A stretch of DNA of 64,000 bases from Leptothrix sp. (in: b-proteobacteria) (GTDB taxonomy: Bacteria > Pseudomonadota > Gammaproteobacteria > Burkholderiales > Burkholderiaceae_C): positions 1 through 64,000 of the forward strand of contig PNKD01000007.1 of the NCBI GenBank assembly GCA_013822265.1. The letters run 5' to 3'. Under the pieces are notes generated by a model, which was given only the letters and a program-made list of their open reading frames with translations, searched no databases and was not told the origin of the DNA. Of the stretch, positions 1 through 8,943 are shown one piece after another (position 1 is the first letter of the stretch; each line of letters begins with the position of its first letter). Both the position numbers and the translations under genes were made by a program.

Positions 1-1
1 G

Positions 2-1267
2 GACAACACGCAAATCAGTTTCGACTACGACCATGCCGCGCTCGGGCACAGCCGGCTGCATGCGCAGGTGTTCTACCGGGACCTGCGGATGCTCTACACG
101 CCGTTCGACGCCAGGGTGTTCGGCGCCACCGATGTCGTGCAGGCCGGCGTCAATTCGAAGAAGCATGGCGCCAGAGTCGAGGTGACCACGCCGTTCGACG
201 CTCCCGGTACGCCGAAGCTGCTATGGGGGCTCGACTACCTGCACGACAAGGGCGACGTTCCGAGCGCGACCTTCGACTCAGCGGCGTTCGACACCAGCGG
301 AGGGCGCGTGTTTCGCAAGGTGGCCGAGGGCAACGATCTTCGCACCGAACTCGATCAGAAGGCCTTGTTCGCACAACTCGAGTGGCGTCCTTGGCAATTG
401 TTGCTGCTGCGCGCTGGGCTGCGCTACGAGGACATGCTCGCCAAGTTGCCCGAACAAACAGCTTTCGGCACACCGATCCGAAATGGTAGCCGGCACTTCC
501 GCGACACGGTCTACAACGCGGGCGCGGTGTTCTATCCGAGCGAGGCACTGGACGTCTTCGTCAACTACTCGCAAGGCTTCACCGCACCGCGGCTGGACGT
601 CCTGGTGTTCAGCATCCCGGCGGACGGATCGCTGTCGACTTTGCGCCCGGAGTCCAACGTCGTCGACAACTACGAACTCGGCCTGCGCGGGCAATGGGGC
701 CCGGTGCAGGCTTCACTGTCGGGCTTCTACACGAAGTCCAGCCTCGGTGCGGGCTACAACCAGTTCACGAACCGGACTGTAGAGAGCCCCGAGCGCACGC
801 ACGGCTTCGAGGCCACGCTGGACGTCGAAGCGGCCAAGACGTTGCGCATGGGCGGCACGCTGAGCTGGGTCGAAGGCAAGGCGAAGACCGACGCAGGCAA
901 GTGGGTGCCGCTGAACGGCTTTCGCATCGCGCCTGTGAAGGCAACGTTCCATCTCGAACACCACACGGCGCCGAGCCTGCAGTGGCGCAACCGCGTGCAG
1001 TTGGTGTACTCGGGCTCGCGCGACAGGTCGTACAAGGCCTTTGCCGCCGGTGACGATCCGAACGGTGATCCGTTCCCGACTGGGAGCTTCGCGGTGGTGG
1101 ATCTCTACAGCAGCCTCAATCTGGGTGGCGGCAGGCTGGAAGCCGGCATCGAGAACCTGCTCAACAAGCAGTACCAGCTGCCAACGCAGCAGATCGCGTT
1201 CTCCAACTCGTTCCGCTACCCGAGCTCGGGCGCGCGACTGAGCGTCAAGTACGCACTCAGCTACTAG
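2..1267 (+). CDS. TonB-dependent siderophore receptor, C-terminal part (5' end outside window)
   Basis: The reading frame is open to the left edge, so the N-terminal plug and part of the barrel lie outside. The visible ~420 residues are typical outer-membrane beta-barrel: alternating aromatic/polar strands, a repeated N-Y-E-L-G-L-R type strand, the motif ENLLNKQY about 40 residues from the end, and a C-terminal aromatic residue (Y) as used for barrel assembly. It would take up a ferric siderophore through TonB energy. The next gene, a PepSY membrane protein 2 bp downstream, is a common partner of siderophore receptors and supports an iron role. The substrate cannot be told from this part. Confidence 0.88.
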   Translation, partial: DNTQISFDYDHAALGHSRLHAQVFYRDLRMLYTPFDARVFGATDVVQAGVNSKKHGARVEVTTPFDAPGTPKLLWGLDYLHDKGDVPSATFDSAAFDTSGGRVFRKVAEGNDLRTELDQKALFAQLEWRPWQLLLLRAGLRYEDMLAKLPEQTAFGTPIRNGSRHFRDTVYNAGAVFYPSEALDVFVNYSQGFTAPRLDVLVFSIPADGSLSTLRPESNVVDNYELGLRGQWGPVQASLSGFYTKSSLGAGYNQFTNRTVESPERTHGFEATLDVEAAKTLRMGGTLSWVEGKAKTDAGKWVPLNGFRIAPVKATFHLEHHTAPSLQWRNRVQLVYSGSRDRSYKAFAAGDDPNGDPFPTGSFAVVDLYSSLNLGGGRLEAGIENLLNKQYQLPTQQIAFSNSFRYPSSGARLSVKYALSY

Positions 1268-1269
1268 AC

Positions 1270-2469
1270 ATGAGCGCTGAAGCCCGGGCCGACCGTTTGA
1301 AACGGCATCGCAAGCGATGGCTTGCGATGCATCGCTGGATCGGTTTCGGTGTGGGTCTGATTCTGGCGATCGCGGGCCTCACCGGCAGCCTGCTCGTCTT
1401 CTGGCAACCGATCGATCGGCTGCTGAACCCAGACCTGCTCGCCGCAGAATCCGACTGCACGCCGCCGAGCCATCGGAGTCTGGACGAGATGGTTGAGGCC
1501 GCACGTAGGAGAGTTCCGCCAGAGGGCGCGTTGATCCGGGTCGCGATGCCAGGGGCCGAGCGCCCTTTGCTGTGGGGTCAGTACACGCTGCCGCTTCCGG
1601 GCGCGGATTGGGACGACCAATACGAGCTCTTCGTGCAGCCCTGCAGCGGCCAGGTGTTCGGCCCTCGCTTGTGGGACACGCAGGACCGACCCTGGACGGG
1701 GCCGCTGATGGGCGTGGTGATGCGCATCCATGTCTCGCTGCTGCTCAATCAGCGGGGCCTATGGCTCGGCAATCACATCCTCAGTACCAGCTGCATCGTG
1801 CTGATGATCTCGATCGTCAGCGGCCTGTGGCTGTGGTGGCCGCGCCAGGGCCGCTGGCGTCGGGCGCTGCGGTTGCGTGTAGACAGCAGTGCGCAACGGC
1901 TGACCTACGACATCCATCGCACCGTGGGCGCGTGTGCCGCTCTGCTGCTGCTGATGTCGCTGTTCACCGGCTTGCACATGTATGAGCCTTGGCATGGATT
2001 CATCAATCAGGCGGTCAGGGCGGTGTCCGGTGGCACCCGGTTAGGGACAACGGAGGTCGTGACCGAACGCCAATCCGTCGGAACCTTCATCAGCGCCAGC
2101 CAGGCAGTGGCCGCTGCCCAGGCAGCGCATCCCGACAGTGAACTGCAGTCGCTCGAAATGCCCACCGACGAACGCGTCGCCTATGCCGTTGTCCTTGCCA
2201 CCGGAGCCGTATGGAACACCTACGTGACGATCGACGCCCAGACCGGTTTAGTCCTCGACACGCGAGGGCCGCGTGACGCCAGCGCCGGCGACAGCTTCCT
2301 GAACTGGTTGTTTCCTCTGCACACGGGCAAGGCATTCGGCCTGACAGGGCGTATCGTGATTCTGTGTCTTGGGATCATGCCGAGCGTGTTGTACGTGACA
2401 GGTCTGATCCGCTGGCTGCAAAAGCGCCGCGGCCAACGCGTTCTGAGACTGCGCGGCGGGCGGAATTGA
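1270..2469 (+). CDS. PepSY-associated transmembrane protein (siderophore/iron uptake partner)
   Basis: A 399-residue inner-membrane protein of the PepSY_TM family. Four hydrophobic segments are visible, near residues 18-42, 168-195, 217-240 and 360-385. The first follows the family hallmark R-W-L-A-M-H-R-W-I-G, and a large periplasmic loop lies between the first and second. Members sit beside TonB receptors and are thought to act in reductive iron release or ferric reductase chemistry; here that is inference from context. It starts 2 bp after the receptor stop, so the two are cotranscribed. The 274 bp downstream hold no gene, only a 12-bp palindrome (GCAGGATCCTGC) near 2488. Confidence 0.85.
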   Translation: MSAEARADRLKRHRKRWLAMHRWIGFGVGLILAIAGLTGSLLVFWQPIDRLLNPDLLAAESDCTPPSHRSLDEMVEAARRRVPPEGALIRVAMPGAERPLLWGQYTLPLPGADWDDQYELFVQPCSGQVFGPRLWDTQDRPWTGPLMGVVMRIHVSLLLNQRGLWLGNHILSTSCIVLMISIVSGLWLWWPRQGRWRRALRLRVDSSAQRLTYDIHRTVGACAALLLLMSLFTGLHMYEPWHGFINQAVRAVSGGTRLGTTEVVTERQSVGTFISASQAVAAAQAAHPDSELQSLEMPTDERVAYAVVLATGAVWNTYVTIDAQTGLVLDTRGPRDASAGDSFLNWLFPLHTGKAFGLTGRIVILCLGIMPSVLYVTGLIRWLQKRRGQRVLRLRGGRN

Positions 2470-2743
2470 TCATCACGATCAGATCTGCAGGATCCTGCGT
2501 CTCCCGTGCGTCCGCTTCGGTTCTGTGAACCAAGCCGCTCGCGCGGTTGGAGCGCAGGTTAGGCCGTTGGCGGTGCGTTGAGCCGGTGGCTCTGCGATGT
2601 TGGTGCACGAGGCAGTCCGCCTCGCTCATCGACTGGTGCCTGACCATGGACGTTGGTGGCGGGATAGAATCACTCCCGTTGCGGCCCTCACTCCGTCGCC
2701 TCCAATCACCCGTTCGACAACGGCGGTGCGGCTCAGCGAGCCA

Positions 2744-3619
2744 TCAGAGGCTGCCCAACCAGCCCCGCGGCGAAGCTCCAGCCATCTGCGCAAACGCTCG
2801 CGAGAACGCCGAAGCGCTCGCATAGCCGAGTGCGTCGCTGACCTTCTTGACTGAAGCACCGCTGCGCAGCATCTCCTGCGCAATCGAGACGCGCCATCGC
2901 AGCAGGTAGTCGGCGGGGGTTGTTCCGAGCGCAGACTTGAACTCGGCAGCGAACGCACTCCTGGACATGCCCGCTTCGTGGGCCATCGCTTCCAGTGACC
3001 AAGCTTGCCCTGGGCACTCGTGCACGCGGGTGAGCGCACGCGCAAGCTTCGGGTGAGAGAGTCCTGTCAGCAAGCCTTCTTGGATGCCCGCTTCATCGGG
3101 GTGATCGAGCAACCAGCGCAGCAACTGCAGCATCAGGACGTCGAACAAGCGATCCGCCAGCAGCCGCTGCCCACAGCGCACGCGCGACGCTTCCGCGAAC
3201 AGCAGCGCGAGCGTCTGCTCAATGCCGTCCACCTGCGCGAGCGGCAATGCCAGCATCGGCGGCAGCGCCTGCACCAGCGGGTGCATGAGGCCGCCATCGA
3301 AGTCGAGCGTCGCGCAGATGAAATCGGCGCCGTCGCCTGGCGCGTTGTGGAAATCGTGTTCCAAGGGCCGCGGATAGAACAGCAGTGTCGGCTCGTCCAC
3401 CTTGAGCTTGCGCGGCGCGCCACTTCGCGCGCGGTGCGTGACGACCATGTCACCGCGTCGCAGCACATGCAGAAACCCGCGCCCCGGCTGCGCAGCGAAG
3501 TGCGTGACGCCGCAAAGCACGCCAGCGTGGAACAGATGAGCGTGCACGCGAAAGCGTTCGAGCAGCGAAGACAAGCGGTCGACCGATGGCGAGTCAGGAG
3601 CGTTGGGGGCGGCTTGCAT
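2744..3619 (-). CDS. AraC-family transcriptional regulator with cupin-type sensor domain
   Basis: About 291 residues. The N-terminal ~180 residues resemble the cupin/AraC-binding domain (RRGDMVVTH...P near residues 55-85). The C-terminal ~100 residues carry two helix-turn-helix units typical of AraC/XylS (AHEAGMSRSAFAAEFK and the second-helix signature DALGYASASAFSRAFAQ, ending GASPRGW). I chose the start at the Met at 3619; the frame is open further upstream but that would run into the divergent gene's promoter. It is divergent from the protoglobin gene at 3713, the usual layout for a regulator of the adjacent redox cluster. The ligand is unknown. Confidence 0.88.
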   Translation of the reverse strand: MQAAPNAPDSPSVDRLSSLLERFRVHAHLFHAGVLCGVTHFAAQPGRGFLHVLRRGDMVVTHRARSGAPRKLKVDEPTLLFYPRPLEHDFHNAPGDGADFICATLDFDGGLMHPLVQALPPMLALPLAQVDGIEQTLALLFAEASRVRCGQRLLADRLFDVLMLQLLRWLLDHPDEAGIQEGLLTGLSHPKLARALTRVHECPGQAWSLEAMAHEAGMSRSAFAAEFKSALGTTPADYLLRWRVSIAQEMLRSGASVKKVSDALGYASASAFSRAFAQMAGASPRGWLGSL

Positions 3620-3712
3620 GGACGATCGGCAATGTTTAATGGACGTTTCGGCGCCAATGGTACGCCCAAGCGCCGCACACTGTCGTCCCGTCACCCGCCC
3701 ACCACAGATGCC

Positions 3713-4378
3713 ATGAACCTCACGAACATCCTCAACGCCACTGCTGTAACTGCGCTAACGCTGCTGTGGCCAGCCGCCCATGCACAAGGCACGCCCACGA
3801 TCCCCGGCTACACCTACGGCCAGAAGTCGTTGGCGAAGGCGCCGTACAGCCTGCAAGAGCTGGAATCGCTGAAGAAGACGCTGCTGTTCACCGACGAAGA
3901 TGTGCGTTACTTGCGCATGAGCAGGGCCATCCTGGCCGACCAGACCGAGGCCATCCTGGATGTCTGGTACGGCTTCGTCGCGTCCACGCCGGAACTCGTG
4001 GTGTTCTTCAAGAACAACAAGACCGGCGCACCCGACGGCACCTACCTGAATGCGGTGCGCAAGCGTTTCGGCCAGTGGATTCTCGACACCGCCGACGCCA
4101 ACTACAACCAAGCCTGGCTCGACTACCAGTATGAGATCGGCCTGCGCCACACCGCGCCGAAGAAGAACCAGACCGACAAGGCCGACAGCGTGCCATCGGT
4201 GGCCTTTCGCTACCTTTCTGCACTCACGATTCCCGTGACGACGACGCTCAAGCCCTTCCTGGCCAAGAAGGGCGCCCCGGCGGCCGATGTCGAGAAGATG
4301 CACGCCGCGTGGGTGAAGTCGGTGCTGATGCAGACCATCCTGTGGAGCTACCCGTACGTGCGCGACGGCAGCTTCTGA
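3713..4378 (+). CDS. Protoglobin-domain protein with signal peptide
   Basis: A 221-residue protein. Residues 1-24 form a Sec signal peptide with an A-H-A-Q cleavage site. The rest matches the protoglobin family: the segment DVWYGFVASTPELVVFF, then EIGLRHTAPKKNQTD, where the His after GLR corresponds to the proximal haem ligand. Protoglobins bind haem and O2, CO or NO and are normally cytosolic, so predicted export is unusual. I placed the start at the Met before the hydrophobic segment; the same frame is open far upstream (from about 3005) but only antisense to the AraC gene. First gene of a run of redox proteins. Confidence 0.85.
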   Translation: MNLTNILNATAVTALTLLWPAAHAQGTPTIPGYTYGQKSLAKAPYSLQELESLKKTLLFTDEDVRYLRMSRAILADQTEAILDVWYGFVASTPELVVFFKNNKTGAPDGTYLNAVRKRFGQWILDTADANYNQAWLDYQYEIGLRHTAPKKNQTDKADSVPSVAFRYLSALTIPVTTTLKPFLAKKGAPAADVEKMHAAWVKSVLMQTILWSYPYVRDGSF

Positions 4379-4400
4379 CGGTCGCAAGCCGGAGATCACC

Positions 4401-4664
4401 ATGCAAATCGCTGTTTTCGACACCTACGTGCGCCGCCCCGATGGCCGGACGATGCACTTCGACATCCTGGTGCCCAACGCAGGGCGCGACCCCGCCATCG
4501 TGGTTGCGCACGGCCGCAGCTACGTGGCCAGCAAAGGCATAACGGGCGAAAGCTTGACCACTGCAGAGTGCCGCTTCTGCCACATCGAGCACGCCTCTAC
4601 CGCAGTGCAACGCGATATCGAGCGCACGGGATTCAGCATCCTCGAGTTCGAGCACTGCGATTGA
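4401..4664 (+). CDS. DUF2024 family protein
   Basis: An 87-residue protein matching DUF2024 over its full length: it opens M-Q-I-A-V-F-D-T-Y-V and carries T-A-E-C-R-F-C-H-I-E-H in the C-terminal half. The C-x2-C-H pair looks like a metal site. No biochemical role is established for the family. It lies 22 bp after the protoglobin gene with a plausible GGAG ribosome-binding site (RBS), so it is probably cotranscribed. Confidence 0.85.
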   Translation: MQIAVFDTYVRRPDGRTMHFDILVPNAGRDPAIVVAHGRSYVASKGITGESLTTAECRFCHIEHASTAVQRDIERTGFSILEFEHCD

Positions 4665-4729
4665 TCCCACTGAAGTTCGACTTCATCCTGTCTCTTTCCA
4701 CCTACCACTGACCCCAAGGAGTTTCTTTC

Positions 4730-5275
4730 ATGAACCGCGTTCCCCTCATCGACCGTGCCAACACCAGTGCCGACCGCAAAGTGCTGCTGGACCAGATTCA
4801 CGGTGCCTTCGGTTCCACGCCCAACATGTTCCGCGCCGTGGCCAATTCGCCGGCTGCGCTGAAGAGCATGTGGGGCTCGTTTGGCGCGCTCGGCGCCGGC
4901 ACGCTGGGCGCCAAGCTCGGCGAGCAGATCGCCGTCGCCGTGGCCGACCGCAATGCCTGTGAATACTGCCTGGCAGCGCACACCGTGTTGGGCAAGAACG
5001 CCGGCGCCAGCGCCGAGGAGATGGCCGCAGCGCAGGCCGGTGAGGCCAGCGACCCCAAGACGCAGGCCGCACTGAGCTTCGCGCTCAAGCTGGTCAGCGA
5101 CCGTGCGCAGGTCAGCGACGGCGACGTGCAGCGACTGCGCGAAGTGGGTTTCAGCGACGAGCACGTGGTCGAGATCATGGCGCACGTGGCGCTGAACCTG
5201 TTCACCAACTACGTCAACGTGGCGTTTGCCGTGCCGGTAGATTTCCCGGCCGTCAAGCTGCGCAGCGCGGCCTGA
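4730..5275 (+). CDS. Carboxymuconolactone decarboxylase / AhpD-like peroxidase-fold protein
   Basis: A 181-residue all-helical protein of the CMD/AhpD superfamily. The redox site C-E-Y-C-L-A-A-H (C-x2-C followed by His three residues later) matches AhpD-type alkylhydroperoxidase or thiol-redox members rather than true decarboxylases. The GAFGSTPNMFRAVANSP segment near residues 24-40 is typical of the uncharacterised peroxidase-related subgroup. A strong AAGGAG ribosome site precedes the ATG. The thioredoxin-fold genes immediately downstream could supply electrons; that link is inference. Confidence 0.87.
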   Translation: MNRVPLIDRANTSADRKVLLDQIHGAFGSTPNMFRAVANSPAALKSMWGSFGALGAGTLGAKLGEQIAVAVADRNACEYCLAAHTVLGKNAGASAEEMAAAQAGEASDPKTQAALSFALKLVSDRAQVSDGDVQRLREVGFSDEHVVEIMAHVALNLFTNYVNVAFAVPVDFPAVKLRSAA

Positions 5276-5337
5276 CGCGCGTTGCTTCTGGCCCGGCGTC
5301 GTCTTGGCGCTGGGCCCCTGTCAACCCGCAAGATACG

Positions 5338-5880
5338 ATGAGCCTCACCATGCCGCCGCTTCACGTCAGCCGATGGTTCAACACGCCCCAGCCGATCGCG
5401 CTGGACCAGCTGCGCGGCCGCGTTGTGGCCATCCATGCGTTCCAGATGCTGTGCCCCGCCTGTGTCACGCAGAGCCTGCCGCAGCTGACCAAGCTTCGGC
5501 TGGCCTTTGCGGAAGACCAATTGGCTGTGATTGGCCTGCACACGGTGTTCGAACACCACGCCGTGATGGGCGTTGATGCGTTGGAAGCGTTCATTCACGA
5601 GTACCGCTTGCGCTTTCCGATTGGTGTGGACGAGGCCGATCCACGTGGACCGCTGCCCAAGACGATGGCGGCCTGGGGCCTGCAGGGCACACCCAGCCTC
5701 TTGCTGCTCGACCGCCAAGGCCAGGTGCAGTTGAGCCACTTTGGTCACCTCGACGACCTGGTGCTGGGCGCCGTGGTCGGCCGGCTGCTGGAGCGGCCGT
5801 TCTTACCCGCCGTCGCCGCCTCTTCCGAAACCGAAGACACACAGCACTGCACAGCCGACGCATGTCGCATCGTCACCTGA
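5338..5880 (+). CDS. Redoxin / TlpA-like thioredoxin-fold protein
   Basis: A 180-residue thioredoxin-fold protein with a C-P-A-C active site near residue 40 (MLCPACV), a GTPSLLLLD strand with the cis-Pro preceded by Thr, and a D-R-x-G turn, as in the AhpC/TSA-TlpA group. No signal peptide is evident, so it is probably cytosolic. The C-terminal ~25 residues form a polar tail containing two Cys. It may reduce the AhpD-like partner encoded just upstream. A GC-rich inverted repeat lies in the 62-bp gap before it. Confidence 0.8.
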   Translation: MSLTMPPLHVSRWFNTPQPIALDQLRGRVVAIHAFQMLCPACVTQSLPQLTKLRLAFAEDQLAVIGLHTVFEHHAVMGVDALEAFIHEYRLRFPIGVDEADPRGPLPKTMAAWGLQGTPSLLLLDRQGQVQLSHFGHLDDLVLGAVVGRLLERPFLPAVAASSETEDTQHCTADACRIVT

Positions 5881-5904
5881 TCGTTCGCACTCTGGGAGTT
5901 CCGC

Positions 5905-6138
5905 ATGATCGACGTCATCCTTTTTCACGACGGCTGCAACATCTGCCAGGGCATCAGTGCCACGATGACGGCCGCGTTCGCCACGCCAAGCCACCGCTTC
6001 GAATCGGTGAACCTCGATCTTCTTGAGGATCGCGCTTTGCAAGCCAAGGCACTGGGCGTGACCCGGTTGCCGTCGCTGGTGATCGACGGCCGTGTCATGC
6101 GCCTGGAAGACCATTCACCGATCGAGCACTACGCATAG
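5905..6138 (+). CDS. Glutaredoxin-like thioredoxin-fold protein
   Basis: A 77-residue protein with the fold of small glutaredoxins: F-H-D-G-C-N-I-C-Q at the N-terminus (C-x2-C), then V-T-R-L-P-S-L-V-I-D-G with the conserved cis-Pro. A GGGAG ribosome site sits 5-10 bp before the ATG. It lies between the redoxin and amidotransferase genes in the same orientation with short spacers, indicating one operon. The physiological partner is unknown. Confidence 0.75.
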   Translation: MIDVILFHDGCNICQGISATMTAAFATPSHRFESVNLDLLEDRALQAKALGVTRLPSLVIDGRVMRLEDHSPIEHYA

Positions 6139-6147
6139 AGAGTTGCG

Positions 6148-6846
6148 ATGAAGACGCTGGTCGCGCTGCGCCATCTGGCCTTTGAAGATCTCGGCTTGCT
6201 CGAACCCCTGCTGCGGGCCCAGGGGTGGCGTGTTCACTATTACGACCTCGGCGTTGACGAGCTGTGGAAGCTCGATCTCGACCAGGTCGATCTGCTGGTG
6301 ATTCTGGGCGGCCCGATCGGCGCCGAGGAAGACGAGCGCTATCCCTTCCTTGCTGAAGAGGTCCTTCTCCTGAGCGAACGCATGGCCACTCGACGGCCGA
6401 TGCTTGGGATCTGTCTGGGGGCGCAATTGATTGCGCGCGCGATGGGCGCACGGGTCAGGCCGATGGGCCACAAGGAAATTGGCTACGCTGCGATCACGCT
6501 GACTGCGCGAGGTGAGGGGTCACCCTTGGCGGCGATCGGCAACCAACCCGTCTTGCATTGGCACGGCGATCAGTTCGACCTGCCCGCCGGAATCGAGTCG
6601 CTGGCAACCACGCCGCTGTGCCCGAACCAAGCCTTCATGGTCGAAGACCATACGCTGGCTTGGCAGTTTCACCTTGAAGTGAATGCCGCGCGCGTCGAGC
6701 AATGGTTGGTCGGCCATGCGGCGGAGCTGGCGCAGGTGGGGATCCCGACGCAACGGCTGCGCGACGAAGCCGCCAAGCATGGCCCTGCGCTTGATACCGT
6801 GTTGAGTGGGGTCATGCGCCAATGGCTTTCAGGGCTGCCGCTGTGA
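6148..6846 (+). CDS. Class I glutamine amidotransferase-domain protein
   Basis: A 232-residue protein with the class I GATase fold. The nucleophile is in the elbow G-I-C-L-G-A-Q (residues ~90-96), the oxyanion region is V-I-L-G-G-P-I-G, and the catalytic His/Glu pair is F-H-L-E. It resembles stand-alone GMP-synthase-like amidotransferases and gamma-glutamyl hydrolases of the GuaA/YfeJ type; the substrate is not inferable. It begins 10 bp after the glutaredoxin-like gene and overlaps the MOSC gene by up to 25 bp. Confidence 0.85.
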   Translation: MKTLVALRHLAFEDLGLLEPLLRAQGWRVHYYDLGVDELWKLDLDQVDLLVILGGPIGAEEDERYPFLAEEVLLLSERMATRRPMLGICLGAQLIARAMGARVRPMGHKEIGYAAITLTARGEGSPLAAIGNQPVLHWHGDQFDLPAGIESLATTPLCPNQAFMVEDHTLAWQFHLEVNAARVEQWLVGHAAELAQVGIPTQRLRDEAAKHGPALDTVLSGVMRQWLSGLPL

Positions 6847-7553
6847 CGGTCGGCGCAGTCACGGGCGGGGTACGCCATGTGTTGATTGGTCGTGAGGCTG
6901 CGTTTGGGCGTCCTGGCCTGACAAGCGCCATCGCCAAGCGAGCCGTGGAACGGCCGGTCGCAGTCAGTCGGTTCGGGCTGGCGGGGGACGAACAAGCCGA
7001 TCGTCGCATTCACGGTGGCCCCGACAAGGCCGTCCACCTCTACGCTTGGGAGCACTACGACGTGTGGCGGCGGGAGCTTGCACTCGGCAGCTTGTTCGAC
7101 GATGCAGGCGCGTTCGGCGAGAACTTGAGCGTCGTTGGCATCAACGAGGCGCAGGTATGCATCGCTGATCGCTGGCGTATCGGCGGTACCGTTCTTCAGG
7201 TGACCCAAGGGCGCCAACCGTGCTGGAAGCTCAACTTGCGATTTGGCGTTGACGACATGGCCGCACGCGTTCAGCGGTCTTTGCGTGCAGGTTGGTACTG
7301 CAGCGTTGTGCAGCCGGGCGTGCTGGCCGCCGGCGACGCGATGATGCTCGTGGATCGACCCTATCCAATGTGGAGCGTTGCCCGGCTGCTGGCCCTCATC
7401 CGGGACCGCGAATGCAGCGCCCCTGTCATCGGAGAGGTGCTTGAGCTGCCGCTGACGCCGTCTTGGCGCAAGCTCTTCTTGCTCCGGCTGCAACGCGGGC
7501 AAGCAGAGAACTGGGATGCACGAATGGGCGGAGTGAACCGCCCCGGATTTTGA
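6822..7553 (+). CDS. MOSC domain protein, 3' end altered by IS insertion
   Basis: A YiiM-type MOSC (molybdenum cofactor sulfurase C-terminal) protein. The family core is visible: G-D-E-Q-A-D[11 protein letters not shown], then F-G-E-N-L, and the Cys in Q-G-R-Q-P-C-W-K-L. Such proteins bind Moco and reduce N-hydroxylated compounds. A GTG at 6843, overlapping the previous stop as GTGA, is an equally good start. An IS3-family element begins at 7534, so the last six residues and the TGA come from the insertion sequence. Joining the flanks at the 3-bp duplication gives an original TAG at 8989-8991, so only the final residue was lost. Confidence 0.85.
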   Translation: MAFRAAAVTVGAVTGGVRHVLIGREAAFGRPGLTSAIAKRAVERPVAVSRFGLAGDEQADRRIHGGPDKAVHLYAWEHYDVWRRELALGSLFDDAGAFGENLSVVGINEAQVCIADRWRIGGTVLQVTQGRQPCWKLNLRFGVDDMAARVQRSLRAGWYCSVVQPGVLAAGDAMMLVDRPYPMWSVARLLALIRDRECSAPVIGEVLELPLTPSWRKLFLLRLQRGQAENWDARMGGVNRPGF

Positions 7554-7584
7554 GGAGGCTCCTTCGATTGAGAATGGAGCCAAC

Positions 7585-7908
7585 ATGAGGAAGTCCCCGA
7601 AGTTTTCCCCCGAGGTCCAGGAGCGCGCGGTGCGCATGGTCTTCGACGCCAAGGATCAGTACCCGTCGCAGTGGGCGGCGATCGAATCGATCGCCAGCAA
7701 GATCGGCTGCACGGGCGAGACGCTGCGCAAGTGGGTGCGCCAAGGCGAGCGCGACAGCGGCGTGCGGCCAGGCCCGACGACCACCGAGCAGCAGCGCATC
7801 AAGGATCTCGAGCGCGAAGTTCGCGAGCTGCGCAAGACCAACGAGATCCTGAAGTTGGCCAGCGCGTATTTCGCCCAGGCGGAGTTCGACCGCCAGCTCA
7901 AGAAGTGA
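7585..7908 (+). CDS. IS3-family transposase OrfA
   Basis: A 107-residue DNA-binding subunit. It opens with the helix-turn-helix typical of IS3 OrfA ([14 protein letters not shown], then [14 protein letters not shown]) and ends in a leucine-zipper-like coiled coil ([20 protein letters not shown]) followed by [12 protein letters not shown], the segment that joins OrfB. It ends at TGA 7906-7908. OrfB is in the -1 frame, so a fused OrfAB could be made by -1 frameshifting in the AAGAAG run just before the stop. Confidence 0.95.
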   Translation: MRKSPKFSPEVQERAVRMVFDAKDQYPSQWAAIESIASKIGCTGETLRKWVRQGERDSGVRPGPTTTEQQRIKDLEREVRELRKTNEILKLASAYFAQAEFDRQLKK

Positions 7909-8943
7909 ACGCCTTCATCGACGAGCACCGCGCTCGTTGCGGGGTCGAGCCGATCTGCAGCGCGCTGCAGGTCGCCCCGTCGGCGTACCGGCGCCACGCG
8001 GCGCATCAACGCAATCCGGCGCTGCTGCCCGCGCGTGCCCGGCGCGATGGTCATCTGCTGCCGCAGGTGCAGCGCGTGTACGACCAGAACTTTCGGGTCT
8101 ATGGTGCAGACAAGGTCTGGCGCCAGCTCAGGCGCGAGGGTACGACCGTGGCGCGCTGCACGGTGGAGCGGCTGATGAGGCTGCGCGGGCTGCAAGGCGC
8201 TCGCCGCGGCAAGGGGGTGCGCACCACCGTGCCGGATGCCAAGGCGGCGTGTCCGCTGGACCGCGTGAACCGGCGGTTCTTGGCCCAGCGGCCGAACCAG
8301 CTGTGGGTGGCCGACTTCACCTACGTCTCGACCTGGCAGGGCTTCGTGTACGTGGCCTTCGTCGTCGACGTCTTCGCGCGGCGCATCGTCGGCTGGCGCG
8401 TCAGCACTTCCATGCAGACCGACTTCGTGCTCGACGCGCTGGAGCAGGCGCTGTACGCGCGGCGTGCCGAGCGCGACGGCGACCTGGTGCATCACAGCGA
8501 TCGTGGCTCGCAGTACGTCTCGATCCGCTACAGCGAGCGGCTGGCCGAAGCCGGCATCGAGCCCTCGGTGGGCAGCACCGGCGACAGCTACGACAACGCG
8601 CTGGCCGAGACCATCAACGGGCTGTACAAGGCCGAGATCATCCACCGGCGCGGGCCCTGGAAGACGCGCGAGGCGGTCGAGCTGGCGACGCTCGAATGGG
8701 TCTCGTGGTTCAACCACCATCGCTTGCTGGAGCCCATCGGCTACATCCCGCCGGCTGAAGCCGAGGCAAACTACTGGCGCCAGCAAACTCAGGCCTCGGC
8801 CCCAACCAAGCCTGCCCGGTCGGCAGCGCTGCAGGAGGGTTGAACCATGAGTACATGGCCCAACCGGGGGCCGCCGGCGGCCCCTGCGGGGGGCTGGATA
8901 GAGAGAATGAGGAACAGCCAAGACAGCCAGACTATGCCGTCTG
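7905..8943 (+). CDS. IS3-family transposase OrfB (DDE catalytic subunit); coding part ends at 8843
   Basis: The coding part runs from GTG 7905 (overlapping the OrfA stop as GTGA) to TGA 8841-8843, 312 residues; the remaining bases to the listed end are the element's 3' untranslated region. An rve integrase core is clear: W-V-A-D-F-T-Y-V (first Asp), [10 protein letters not shown] (second Asp) and [10 protein letters not shown] (Glu). The N-terminal HTH_21 segment has [14 protein letters not shown]. It is intact, and may be expressed alone or as an OrfAB fusion by -1 frameshift. Confidence 0.93.

Noticed and set aside
3005-3712. Long open frame upstream of the protoglobin start
   Set aside because: It is antisense to the AraC gene, has no protein-family character, and would bury the signal peptide; the Met at 3713 is the sensible start.
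5276-5337. Terminator between the AhpD-like and redoxin genes
   Set aside because: There is a GGCCC/GGGCC inverted repeat but no T-run, and gene spacing favours read-through.
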